Shown here piece after piece: positions 25,756 to 33,571 of a stretch of DNA of 64,000 nt. Numbering within the stretch: the stretch's first letter is position 1; every line of letters starts with the position of its first letter. The stretch is from an uncultured Bacteroides sp. GTDB lineage: Bacteria; Bacteroidota; Bacteroidia; Bacteroidales; Bacteroidaceae. The position numbers and the translations under genes were made by a program. The stretch is from the NCBI RefSeq assembly GCF_963676325.1, contig NZ_OY781099.1:868001-932000 (forward strand). The letters are read 5' to 3'. The notes beneath the pieces are model-generated. The model was given only the letters and a program-made list of their open reading frames with translations. It searched no databases and had not been told where the DNA came from.

Positions 25756-25804
25756 TTGTAGGCCTGTATTAGTAGGCTTTCACCCAAATTTTATCCTGCG
25801 CTTT
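25756..25804 (-). repeat. Copy B of the decayed fragment repeat
   Basis: 49 bp matching 24581-24629 with 7 differences, in the same orientation 1175 bp apart. On the reverse strand it reads KLESAG, stop, NLGESLLIQAYKF, paralleling SAGLNLGENLLKQTYE of copy A. The shared coding frame shows both are remnants of related genes, not simple insertion-site repeats. Confidence 0.6.
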
Positions 25805-25861
25805 CAAGTTTGGAGCGGTTTATATCTTTGACTGCTAAAATAGTAGAGATGTATCGAATGA

Positions 25862-26044
25862 TTAATATTTCTTGAAGTTATACTTCTTTCTCAATTCTTT
25901 CTGCTCTTCCGAAGAAAGAGAAGTGAAATAAGCCTTCCATCCCGGACAAAAGTTGATATGCCAACGCCAAAACTTACCGATAAATGATTTAGGGTTCTTT
26001 TCAAATTTAGCTCTTAAGGAGCATTTGCTACAATTTGATTCCAT
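25862..26044 (-). CDS. Small conserved two-CxxC-type hypothetical protein
   Basis: 60 residues: MESNCSKCSLRAKFEKNPKS, then FWRWHINFCPGWKAYFTSL and a charged tail. The CSKC pair plus one later Cys-Pro suggest metal binding. Very similar short proteins occur across Bacteroidales genomes, but the role is unknown to me. It is an isolated gene with a 125-bp gap to the next gene downstream. The reading frame is well formed and the residue pattern is conserved-looking, so I take it as real. Confidence 0.65.
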   Translation of the reverse strand: MESNCSKCSLRAKFEKNPKSFIGKFWRWHINFCPGWKAYFTSLSSEEQKELRKKYNFKKY

Positions 26045-26169
26045 AGTTTTTAATTTTAGTCATTTATTTAAAGAACAAACTAAATATTCTCTATTTTTCC
26101 AAATACCAATTCCTTCAAGTTGTTGATGGTACTACACTGTTTTTTGAGTTTGGTCATTGGTTTATCTGT

Positions 26170-26739
26170 TTAATTGGAATTGCCTTTTTTTTTCATTTTG
26201 ATGCCTTGTCCCAATTGACTTGTAAGGCCTTTTATTGTTTTTATTAACATATCTGACATATCGCTGTTAATGACATTTAGTTCTGACAGATTTAGTTTAT
26301 AAGCCTCTTTTTTCTCACCACAGATCTCAATGTTAACATCTAAAAATCCAGTATAATTAGTTTCATGCCAGTCGGCATAAACAAGTAACATATCCTTGTT
26401 TCCCAGCGGCTCAATATTTAATATTGCTTTGTCAAGATCCTTTTTAAGATGAGAATACCAATCGATATCTGTTGTTCTGTCTAAAGAAATAATAACCTTA
26501 ACATCATTTGCAAAAACGCCAGAGTAATTTTTGATGCGTAAATAAACAGATCCATCTGATTTTACTAATGAGGGCACGATTTTGGGGCTATTTTGTTCTG
26601 CCCATTGACGTTTTAATTCAGACAATTGATCTTTATTCTGCCTAAGAGTTTTCCATGTAACGATTGCCATTATAGCAGTTGCAATTGCTCCAATTCCTGT
26701 AGCTATTGCACTAATCAATGAAATCAAAGATGTCTCCAT
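26170..26739 (-). CDS. Membrane-anchored hypothetical protein
   Basis: 189 residues. One N-terminal membrane helix (LISAIATGIGAIATAIMAIV, about 7-26) is followed by a coiled-coil stretch (TLRQNKDQLSELKRQWAEQ). A beta-rich cytoplasmic domain comes next (YLRIKNYSGVFANDVKVIISL). Proteins of this layout occur near defence or mobile genes in many bacteria, but no specific function can be given. The last residues are lysine-rich. It lies alone in an A+T-rich accessory stretch. Confidence 0.6.
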   Translation of the reverse strand: METSLISLISAIATGIGAIATAIMAIVTWKTLRQNKDQLSELKRQWAEQNSPKIVPSLVKSDGSVYLRIKNYSGVFANDVKVIISLDRTTDIDWYSHLKKDLDKAILNIEPLGNKDMLLVYADWHETNYTGFLDVNIEICGEKKEAYKLNLSELNVINSDMSDMLIKTIKGLTSQLGQGIKMKKKGNSN

Positions 26740-26980
26740 ATCTTATTTGTCACTTTATTATTAATATTTTTAAATTGAATTCTGAAAGAACCTTCATCAC
26801 ATTCAATAAACTTTGATAATTGTCCACATTCTATTATGCTTTACTGGTTTAAATCTCATTAAATAGATTTTTTACATATTGAATTTTGGTCTGCTTACTT
26901 CACATATTTCTATCCAATTATTATATGAATTATTTTTATATAGGTTTATAAGCCATTATTATTTTTGGATTAATGTAATA

Positions 26981-27178
26981 CTAAATCTGAGTTTTTAGCT
27001 TTAAAATTTCATTGTCAAGATTCAATATAAAATTGTCGTATTCTGATGATATATCAATAAGAATCTCATCTAATCCACGATCTGATGTTCTTTTTCTTTC
27101 TATTAAGAATCTTATAATTCTACCACTAATATACTGAGCTTTGTTTGCATATAAATCTATTAAATATCGGGGATATGT
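26981..27178 (-). pseudogene. Coding-like fragment without a start codon
   Basis: The 452-bp gap 26740-27191 holds one reverse-strand frame open for 65 codons plus stop, reading LYANKAQYISGRIIRFLIER and then DEILIDISSEYDN. No in-frame ATG exists. An ATG in another frame lies just upstream, which suggests a frameshifted gene following dinD. The rest of the gap shows nothing recognisable. Confidence 0.3.
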
Positions 27179-27191
27179 TCATGAGATTAAA

Positions 27192-28025
27192 TTATTCTTT
27201 CTTCTTGTTATTCAAGGCTTTTTTTTCTTCGCTTTTTAATCTTCGCTCTACTTTCTTTACGTCTTCGGCTGTTGGTAACGATTCAGGTATAATCCCTCTG
27301 TCAAGTAACATTTTTCTTACAGCCAGATTATTGTCAATGTGCTCACGCTCTATGGCTGGAAGTCCTTCCAAGTCTTTCGACTGAACGTTTACACTGGTCA
27401 TTTCTGCTGCAAAATCCTTAGCTTTAATACTAATTGTGGGAAGAAAATCAGCAACCGGACGATTATCAGGAATACCCATTTTACGTTTCAGTTGAGCTGT
27501 ATTCAGTCGAAACAATGCCTGGTCTCCTTTTGAACGAATAATAGCAAAGCCTTTATCATCAACTCCTCTTTCATAGAGTACTCCTGATAGACGTCTTTCT
27601 GTTTCTTGTAATTTCACACGAGCCTTTACACGTTCGCCTTCTAATAGACGTTGCTCAATTAACTCTGCCCTACGTGTTTGCACAGCAAAATAAGTTTGAG
27701 CAAAGGCAATCTGCTCTTTGCGAGGATCACCATTTTGAGCTACTAAATAACAAGCATAACGGGTTAATAGAATATCATCTATCTCTTTTTCAGCACCTGA
27801 ACCAATTGAGACCATCTTCCTGACGTCAGGAAAATGGTCTTCGACATTTTGTTCTGCATTTTTGCATGCTTCTTTTGCCTTTTCAATTACATTAGCAAAG
27901 TTCTCCCACTTGCTATATCCAAGAAGAACCTGCAATTCGCGAGCGCTCCAACATTCCACACCTTCGAATTCTGCGGATGCTTTTTCAAACTGCTCGAAAA
28001 GAGCTTTTATTTCACTTGTTTTCAT
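27192..28025 (-). CDS. dinD: DinD-like DNA-damage-inducible protein
   Basis: 277 residues. The N-terminal BRO-like domain has CWSARELQVLLGYSKWENF and ILLTRYACYLVAQNGDPRK. The C-terminal half is helical and charged, with DKGFAIIRSKGDQALF and IKAKDFAAEMTSVNV, matching E. coli DinD, an SOS-induced protein reported to inhibit RecA filament function. The start codon lies 14 bp after the stop of the 5'-nucleotidase gene, so the two are probably co-transcribed. No LexA box was identified. In Bacteroidetes the gene is often found in accessory regions. Confidence 0.85.
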   Translation of the reverse strand: MKTSEIKALFEQFEKASAEFEGVECWSARELQVLLGYSKWENFANVIEKAKEACKNAEQNVEDHFPDVRKMVSIGSGAEKEIDDILLTRYACYLVAQNGDPRKEQIAFAQTYFAVQTRRAELIEQRLLEGERVKARVKLQETERRLSGVLYERGVDDKGFAIIRSKGDQALFRLNTAQLKRKMGIPDNRPVADFLPTISIKAKDFAAEMTSVNVQSKDLEGLPAIEREHIDNNLAVRKMLLDRGIIPESLPTAEDVKKVERRLKSEEKKALNNKKKE

Positions 28026-28039
28026 AATGTTATTGTATT

Positions 28040-28969
28040 CTACTCTTCTTTTTTATTTACTATACCAAAAGGAATATGTACTGCAGGTACATTCTTTAAA
28101 TTTGATAAGTGTCCCATTTGGTCATCAAAGAACATGTGGGGATGCATTATATCTAATATTCTTGATTTGTCAATACCCCCTAGAAAGAATGCTTCGTTTA
28201 CATCAACTCCCCAACTTTTTAATGTTTTTATTAAACGCTCGTGAGATGGAGCATTGCGAGCTGTTACAATAGATGTTTTTAGGACACGTTTATATTCAGG
28301 ATCCTTCTGCTGTCTTTTGGCTTCCATCTTTTGGAAGAATGATATTTTTTTGAACAAATCTCCAAGTAGACCTGGCTCTAAAGGCTCATCTGCACAAGCT
28401 TCTTCATGTTTGTGGAATGCTTCCATCCCATCTTGTTGATATATCTTCTCAGCTTCGTCTGTGGCTATAACTCCATCGAAGTCAAAGGCTATTCGCAACT
28501 CTAAATCTTCATCATCATCTGAAATGCTTGATTGTAAGACTTTCCCTGCTGCGAAACCTTCCTTACAAGCTGATCTGATATCAGATTCTTCAGCAGAAAG
28601 GAAAAGAGATGCATTGTAAGCAGGTAAATATTTATAAGGACTTCCTCCAGAAAAAAAAGCAGCTCTAGTAATATCTAAGCCATAGTGTTGTATTGTCCGA
28701 AAAACTCGCAATCCTGTTTCAGGACTATTTCGGGATAAAAGGACAACTTCTATAGGTTTTTCTTCACTGAAAATTTCATTTAAGCGTAAAAGCCGCTTTA
28801 TGAAAGGATATGCAACACCTTTATTTAAGTGATTATCAATATTCTTCTCTTGAAATTTTTTGTATTCCTCAACACCTTGCTCTTTGTAAATTCTATGAGA
28901 ATCGGTCAAGTCGAATAATGCACTTGATGCTACAGCAACTACAAGTTTTTTTTCTATTGGGTATGGCAT
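28040..28969 (-). CDS. 5'-nucleotidase (PF06189 type)
   Basis: 309 residues from the ATG at 28967-28969, giving MPYPIEKKLVVAVASSALFDL. A longer frame starts at 29008 but adds residues atypical of the family. Motifs: VVLLSRNSPETGLRVF, then AFDFDGVIATDEAEKIY (HAD-like Asp-x-Asp), then SIVTARNAPSHERLIKTL and HMFFDDQMGHL. These match cytosolic 5'-nucleotidases that dephosphorylate nucleoside monophosphates. It precedes dinD by 14 bp. The pairing of a nucleotidase with a DNA-damage protein is suggestive, but its purpose is unknown. Confidence 0.82.
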   Translation of the reverse strand: MPYPIEKKLVVAVASSALFDLTDSHRIYKEQGVEEYKKFQEKNIDNHLNKGVAYPFIKRLLRLNEIFSEEKPIEVVLLSRNSPETGLRVFRTIQHYGLDITRAAFFSGGSPYKYLPAYNASLFLSAEESDIRSACKEGFAAGKVLQSSISDDDEDLELRIAFDFDGVIATDEAEKIYQQDGMEAFHKHEEACADEPLEPGLLGDLFKKISFFQKMEAKRQQKDPEYKRVLKTSIVTARNAPSHERLIKTLKSWGVDVNEAFFLGGIDKSRILDIMHPHMFFDDQMGHLSNLKNVPAVHIPFGIVNKKEE

Positions 28970-28979
28970 TTCTTTTTGA

Positions 28980-29297
28980 TTAATAGTTAGACCAATTTTG
29001 CATAGCAAACATCCTCATACCATTGGCTGGTCTGTGCCAAGGATACAGTTTCATAAACTCTTTTTCTGCATCATAAAAGCCGGAATCCGTGTAGAGGTCT
29101 ATGAATTCTTAATGTTAATAAGAATACTTGCAAATGTATAAAATAATTTTTCACAATAAAAGTAAAAAGAAAAGATAAATAATATCCAAGACGTTTATAG
29201 TCCATCATCGCCTGCTCAATAGAAAGCTCCGGATCTTGGATATGGAATCCTCCGTTTTGATTGCATTTAGCTATGTTTTGTTCTGAGATTAGTTGTT
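28980..29297 (-). pseudogene. Two coding-like fragments of a lost gene
   Basis: Between the nucleotidase and the RhuM-Fic gene the reverse strand carries two coding-like pieces in different frames. One reads NGGFHIQDPELSIEQAMMDY (near 29190-29250) and one LYTDSGFYDAEKEFMKLYPW then GMRMFAMQNWSNY, ending at a stop at 28980-28982. Neither has a start codon. Most likely they are the ends of a deleted or frameshifted gene. The family is not recognised. Confidence 0.35.
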
Positions 29298-30266
29298 CTT
29301 ATTAATTAAGTTCACCACCACTTTAACCATTGTATCTTTTTCTTCTGTTCTGCTTTCTGCAATCATCAAAGTAAGGGCTACAAGTGTGTTGTTACCAACA
29401 AGCATTGAGCCGTCAGCTTTATAAAGAATTTTATTTTTCTCTAAGAACCACAAAAATAGAAACGCTGCAATGCGTTTGTTTCCATCACTGAAAGAGTGAT
29501 TTTTTGTAACCAAATAAAGTAACATAGCTGCTTTTTCTTCAACACTCGAATATAATTCATTGCCATCAAAGGTTTGATATATCTGTCCGATGGAGCTCTT
29601 GAATGACTTATCTTTCTCATTGCCAAACAGTCCACTATTTCCGAATTTATCTCGTAGTGTGTAAATAGCCTCCATTGCGTTGTCGTAATTTGCCCTAAAA
29701 TGTACGTGAGCAGTGGTGCTTTCTATCTCTAATTTTTGATAGTCGTACCTATCAAGGGTATCTAATGCGTAAGTGTAATCTGTAATAACTTTAAGTAGAC
29801 CCGTGGCTTCGTCTGCTGATAAACTGTGAGCATCAAGAACATTAGATAATAATTTTACAGCACCTTTTAATTCCTTTAATTGCTCTGCTTTTACATTTTG
29901 ATTAATGGCATACCCCTTTACTAAATACTCTTTCAATATCTTGTTCGCCCAAATACGGAATTGAGTAGCATTCTTAGAGTTAACCCGATAGCCAACGGAA
30001 AGAACGGCATCAAGATTATAGAATGTGGTTTGATAATGTTGTCTACCATCATTCCCCATATGTTCCAAAATGGAACATGTGCTCTTTTCTTCCAGTTCGC
30101 CAGATGCAAAAATGTTTTTGAGGTGCTTGGTTATAGCAGGACGTTTTGTGCCGAAAAGCTCTGCTATCTGCTTTTGTGTTAACCAAATAGTTTCATTCTC
30201 CAATCGTACGTCAATGGCGGTTTGCCCATCAGATGTTTGATATAAAATTATTTCACCTGTGTTCAT
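29289..30266 (-). CDS. RhuM-like protein fused to a Fic/Doc domain
   Basis: 325 residues from the ATG giving MNTGEIILYQ; an upstream ATG at 30296 is less likely. Residues 1-125 match the RhuM virulence-protein family: TIWLTQKQIAELFGTKRPAI, a winged-helix-like segment, then YRVNSKNATQFRIWANKIL. The C-terminal part is a Doc-type Fic domain with HSFSDGNKRIAAF (catalytic His about 257). No inhibitory S/TxxxE(G/N) motif was found. Fic/Doc enzymes transfer AMP or phosphate to proteins, while RhuM is of uncertain function. It follows an XRE regulator gene by 74 bp on the same strand, suggesting a toxin-antitoxin-like pair. Confidence 0.85.
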   Translation of the reverse strand: MNTGEIILYQTSDGQTAIDVRLENETIWLTQKQIAELFGTKRPAITKHLKNIFASGELEEKSTCSILEHMGNDGRQHYQTTFYNLDAVLSVGYRVNSKNATQFRIWANKILKEYLVKGYAINQNVKAEQLKELKGAVKLLSNVLDAHSLSADEATGLLKVITDYTYALDTLDRYDYQKLEIESTTAHVHFRANYDNAMEAIYTLRDKFGNSGLFGNEKDKSFKSSIGQIYQTFDGNELYSSVEEKAAMLLYLVTKNHSFSDGNKRIAAFLFLWFLEKNKILYKADGSMLVGNNTLVALTLMIAESRTEEKDTMVKVVVNLINKNN

Positions 30267-30340
30267 AATATTATTTTTCAATTTGCATATTGTCAATTAA
30301 TAAAACGGTCAAGTTCGATTCACAAGACGAAGATGTAATA

Positions 30341-30661
30341 TTAATCTTTCTTTGAAGCTCTTTTGCGTTGCTTCAGATTCAAGTCTTGTAGCGCTTTGCC
30401 CATCGTATCTTCTTTGGCTAGCAGTAGAATATCATCATCCAACTGCAGAGCATAAAGAATTCGTAAATAGATACCGATAGCAACAGTTGGTAATCCTTTT
30501 TCCACACGAGATACTGTTAACGGCGAACAAGTGGCGCGCTCTGCTACCTGAGCTATGCTCAAATTCCGCCTGAGGCGGGCTAATTTGATTTGCTCACCTA
30601 CAATCTGCATTTTTTGTTCAAGTTTTCGGGGTAATTTAGTTCCCATGGTGCTCTTTGCCAT
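30341..30661 (-). CDS. XRE-family HTH regulator (HipB-like)
   Basis: 106 residues. The HTH is clear: KLARLRRNLSIAQVAERATC then SPLTVSRVEKGLPTVAI. A basic C-terminus (KQRKRASKKD) follows. HipB-like regulators of this length in Bacteroides usually precede a hipA gene, but here the following gene is RhuM-Fic. The start codon is 5 bp from an inverted repeat (30666-30723) that is well placed as its own operator. Probably an autorepressing antitoxin or regulator. Confidence 0.85.
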   Translation of the reverse strand: MAKSTMGTKLPRKLEQKMQIVGEQIKLARLRRNLSIAQVAERATCSPLTVSRVEKGLPTVAIGIYLRILYALQLDDDILLLAKEDTMGKALQDLNLKQRKRASKKD

Positions 30662-30665
30662 ATAA

Positions 30666-30723
30666 TCAATCTATCATATAATATACAAATATATTGTTTT
30701 TTATTTATTATATGATAGATTGA
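30666..30723. promoter_or_regulatory. Inverted-repeat operator upstream of the XRE gene
   Basis: TCAATCTATCATATAAT (30666-30682) and ATTATATGATAGATTGA (30707-30723) are perfect 17-bp inverses, 24 bp apart. They lie directly upstream of the XRE start codon. Their size and position fit two dimer sites, or one looped site, for an autoregulating HTH protein. Confidence 0.75.
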
Positions 30724-30877
30724 GCTCTTTTTTATATGTTTGAGTGAACTAATAATTCTTATTCAGATTGCACTCATAGTTTGAAAGTTTCATCTTTACA
30801 TCTGCTGCACGCATTTTCAACTGGTGACGATTTGTCACCGTTTCATGTTCTTCGAGGTGTTAAAAATATATTCTAAT

Positions 30878-30929
30878 TATCGGGTATACGATTACTTTTT
30901 TCGGATTGGCTGGCAAATGAATATTGATA
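30878..30929 (+). pseudogene. Tail remnant of a second AAA ATPase gene
   Basis: 52 bp here closely match 32131-32183, the 3' end of the intact ATPase gene. The frame reads YRVYDYFF as in the intact gene, but one base is missing in the T-run, so the WLANEY tail is out of frame. The rest of the 30724-31041 gap shows only A+T-rich DNA and the promoter element near 31017. A paralogous gene was probably deleted by recombination. Confidence 0.65.
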
Positions 30930-31016
30930 CTATCATAATAAAGCATGTATCCAGATAAAAAGCTAAATACCTGTTAATTATATACTAATAATTAATTTTA
31001 TTATAATTATAATAAT

Positions 31017-31024
31017 TATATTTG
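31017..31024 (+). promoter_or_regulatory. Promoter -7 box of the AAA ATPase gene
   Basis: TATATTTG at 31017-31024 matches TAnnTTTG and ends 17 bp before the first ATG. No TTTG lies at the expected upstream distance, so the promoter is only half supported. Confidence 0.4.
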
Positions 31025-31041
31025 CAATAAAATAGAATGGT

Positions 31042-32181
31042 ATGAATACACTATCAATAATGAACCCTTTTGTGGTTGGCAAATATATATCTGACAGATA
31101 TTTTTGTGACCGTGAAAATGAAACTAACTTCCTGATTAAGCAGGTAGAGAATGGGCGCAATGTTGCTTTGATTTCTCCTCGCCGTCTTGGAAAAACGGGA
31201 TTGATACATCATTGCTTCCGTCAGGAACGGATACAAGAGAAGTATCATACTTTTTTTATTGATATTTATGCCACTACTTCACTTTCTGAATTTGTGTATC
31301 TGTTTGGAAAAGCTATTTACGAAGAATTGAAGCCGATGAAGACCAGCTGGAGTGAAAAGTTCTTTCAGATTATCAGCTCCTTACGCGTGGGCTTCAAATT
31401 AGACAGTGTAACTGGTGAGCCTGGTTTGGATATTGGACTGGGAGATATACAGACACCTCAAACAACTCTTGATGAGATTTTCGAATATTTGGAATCGGCA
31501 GATAAACCTTGCATTGTAGCCATTGATGAGTTTCAGCAGGTGGGGAGTTACGAGGAAAAGAATATCGAGGCTCTGTTGAGGACCAAAATTCAGCAATGTA
31601 GCAATACGATGTTTATTTTCTCCGGCAGTAAGCGATATTTGATGAGCAATATGTTCAATTCTCCTTCCAAACCTTTCTATCAGAGTTCTATGGGAATGAG
31701 TCTGGAGCCTATTCCACTAGATGTTTATGCAGAGTTTGTTAACCGCTTATTTGAAGAGCGCGGAAAGCATATCGAAAAGGAAGTAGTTGAAAGCGTTTAT
31801 GCGATGTTCGATGGATACACGTGGTTTATTCAGATGATGATGAACGAACTTTTTTCGTTGACTGAATATGATGAGTGCTGCGGACTGAGTAAACTTGAGG
31901 TGGCACGAAGGAATATCATTCAGACTCAGGACAGTATTTACAAGGAGATATTATTTAATCTTGCAACCAAACAGAAGTTGGTGTTGCAAGCCATAGCCAA
32001 AGCAAAAGAGGCACACAGTATTACTTCTGCATCTTTTATTAAGAAGTATAATTTGCCATCCGCCAGTTCTGTTCAGGCTGCAGTCAAGGGGTTGATAGAA
32101 AAGGATTTGATTACACAAACAGACGGCATTTATCGGGTGTATGATTACTTTTTTTTAGATTGGCTGGCGAATGAATATTGA
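31042..32181 (+). CDS. Archaeal-type AAA ATPase
   Basis: 379 residues; a second in-frame ATG at 31060 (MNPFVVGKYI) is an equally plausible start. Walker A is SPRRLGKTGL (about 52-61) and Walker B CIVAIDEFQQVG (about 156-167), followed by the sensor-like MFIFSGSKRYLM. The C-terminal third is a winged-helix-like region (KAKEAHSITSASFIKKYNLP). It fits the PF01637 family of P-loop ATPases, which are common, often multicopy and of unknown role in Bacteroidetes. The tail of a lost paralogue lies upstream at 30878-30929. Confidence 0.85.
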   Translation: MNTLSIMNPFVVGKYISDRYFCDRENETNFLIKQVENGRNVALISPRRLGKTGLIHHCFRQERIQEKYHTFFIDIYATTSLSEFVYLFGKAIYEELKPMKTSWSEKFFQIISSLRVGFKLDSVTGEPGLDIGLGDIQTPQTTLDEIFEYLESADKPCIVAIDEFQQVGSYEEKNIEALLRTKIQQCSNTMFIFSGSKRYLMSNMFNSPSKPFYQSSMGMSLEPIPLDVYAEFVNRLFEERGKHIEKEVVESVYAMFDGYTWFIQMMMNELFSLTEYDECCGLSKLEVARRNIIQTQDSIYKEILFNLATKQKLVLQAIAKAKEAHSITSASFIKKYNLPSASSVQAAVKGLIEKDLITQTDGIYRVYDYFFLDWLANEY

Positions 32182-32250
32182 TATTTAGTGTTTTTCGCTT
32201 TTAAGGGTGCAGGTACTTGTGCACTATAGAGGCAATAGCACATCTATTAA

Positions 32251-32278
32251 GGAGCTGTTTGTTTTTTGGAACAGCCCC
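32251..32278. terminator. Hairpin between convergent ATPase and rubrerythrin genes
   Basis: GGAGCTGTT (32251-32259) pairs with AACAGCCCC (32270-32278), one mismatch, around a T-rich loop. It lies between two convergent genes, so it may terminate both. Confidence 0.45.
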
Positions 32279-32292
32279 TCTTATATTACATA

Positions 32293-32904
32293 TCAGATAA
32301 TAATAAATTTATCTTTACTTGTCTGACAGAATGCACATTTTTCATCAACTTTTGCATTATCATAGGTGTTGCCACATACAGGGCATACCGCATATACGAA
32401 AGGCAATTTACTTTGAGTGTGAGCTTTTAAAGCTTCTGATGCAGCAGCATAAAATTCTTGATGTTTTTTTTCTGTGTCAAACGCCCAAGTAAACGATTTT
32501 ACAGCTTTATCTACTTTTTCTGCTTTGGCTTCTTCCAGGAACTTCGGATACATGGTTGTTGTCTCATAAGTTTCCCCTTTGATTGCTTCCTGAAGATTCT
32601 CAGCTGTAGTTTTTACTTCAAACTCAGGTTTAAATGCTTCCATTTTCTCACCCAGTTCTTCTAATACTTTTGTGTGATTGGCTGCATGAATAGATTCGGC
32701 CTTTGATGCAGCTTCGAATAGTTTAGCAATCGTATCGTTTCCTTCCTCTTTTGCTTTTTGCGCAAAAGCTGCGTATTTAGCACTAGCAGTGGTTTCACCT
32801 TTAATTCCTGCTTTAAGGTTCTCAATTGTTTTAACCGGCTTTGGTCCGGTACAACTTGCAAGGGCAATGATACCCATTGCAGCAAAAAATAAAAATTTCT
32901 TCAT
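32293..32904 (-). CDS. Rubrerythrin-like lipoprotein
   Basis: 203 residues. Unlike ordinary cytoplasmic rubrerythrins it begins with an SPII signal, IIALASC (Cys18). The ferritin-like helical domain (about 25-160) carries repeated Glu residues in AGIKGETTASAKYAAFA, AESIHAANH and IKGETYETTTMYPKF, plausible di-iron ligands. The C-terminus has a rubredoxin-like pair, CPVCG and CAFC (about 174-193). It is therefore probably an exported peroxide-reducing protein tethered to a membrane. A DUF2231 membrane protein lies 24 bp upstream, so they may be one unit. Confidence 0.85.
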   Translation of the reverse strand: MKKFLFFAAMGIIALASCTGPKPVKTIENLKAGIKGETTASAKYAAFAQKAKEEGNDTIAKLFEAASKAESIHAANHTKVLEELGEKMEAFKPEFEVKTTAENLQEAIKGETYETTTMYPKFLEEAKAEKVDKAVKSFTWAFDTEKKHQEFYAAASEALKAHTQSKLPFVYAVCPVCGNTYDNAKVDEKCAFCQTSKDKFIII

Positions 32905-32928
32905 TTTCTTGGTTTTAAAAAATTAATA

Positions 32929-33357
32929 TTAAAGAGGCATCATATAATTATAAACTAATGTACCACCAAAAAAACCAGTAATACTAACAGTAATGGCAGC
33001 AATGCCATACAAAATAAAAGAAATCCATTTAAGTGTGCTGTTCTCTTTTTTACCTGAAGCAAGCATTAATCGTATAACTGAAGTTACAATAAGCAAACAC
33101 ATCGTAATGAAGGCAAATAATTCATGAGACTCCTTAACAGAACCTGCTGCGCCCGACATCTCAGACGTAAATAATTCTCCGGATAACCATGTAACTACAG
33201 TAGCCAATGTACCAGTGACCAGCAAATACAGACTCAGCTTTGGTAAGCACAATTCCTTTTTAATAATTAGAGAAGCTAATTCAATAATGAATCCAAACAT
33301 GACCAATGCTATTGGAAAATGAACCAGCATAGGATGAAGATGACTTGTATCAAACAT
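32929..33357 (-). CDS. DUF2231 membrane protein
   Basis: 142 residues with four membrane helices. HPMLVHFPIALVMFGF near the N-terminus is the signature of the DUF2231 family. The conserved histidines in that first segment could bind heme or metal. It is co-directional with the rubrerythrin-like lipoprotein gene, 24 bp away. Related proteins often sit next to redox or cytochrome genes. A role with the rubrerythrin is an inference from spacing. Confidence 0.8.
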   Translation of the reverse strand: MFDTSHLHPMLVHFPIALVMFGFIIELASLIIKKELCLPKLSLYLLVTGTLATVVTWLSGELFTSEMSGAAGSVKESHELFAFITMCLLIVTSVIRLMLASGKKENSTLKWISFILYGIAAITVSITGFFGGTLVYNYMMPL

Positions 33358-33456
33358 AACTTTAAAAATATTAAGAGATTAATAGAAATAATTATCTGAT
33401 TAAAAAAACAGCATTGGATGAATTATCAGCTTTCATAGTGCTGTCTGTTATTTATC

Positions 33457-33482
33457 TGTTACTCGCTTGATTCTGAGTAACA
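33457..33482. terminator. Hairpin in the gap 33358-33571
   Basis: TGTTACTC (33457-33464) pairs with GAGTAACA (33475-33482), an 8-bp stem with a 10-nt loop. It lies about 90 bp past the SusD-like stop on the reverse strand and may end that operon, although no T-run follows on that strand. Confidence 0.4.
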
Positions 33483-33571
33483 AATAAATAAAAAATAATG
33501 CAATAAAAAAAGTAAATTAAAAGAAATTTTACATGATTCACATTTTCTGCACGAAATAATGACATACACTC

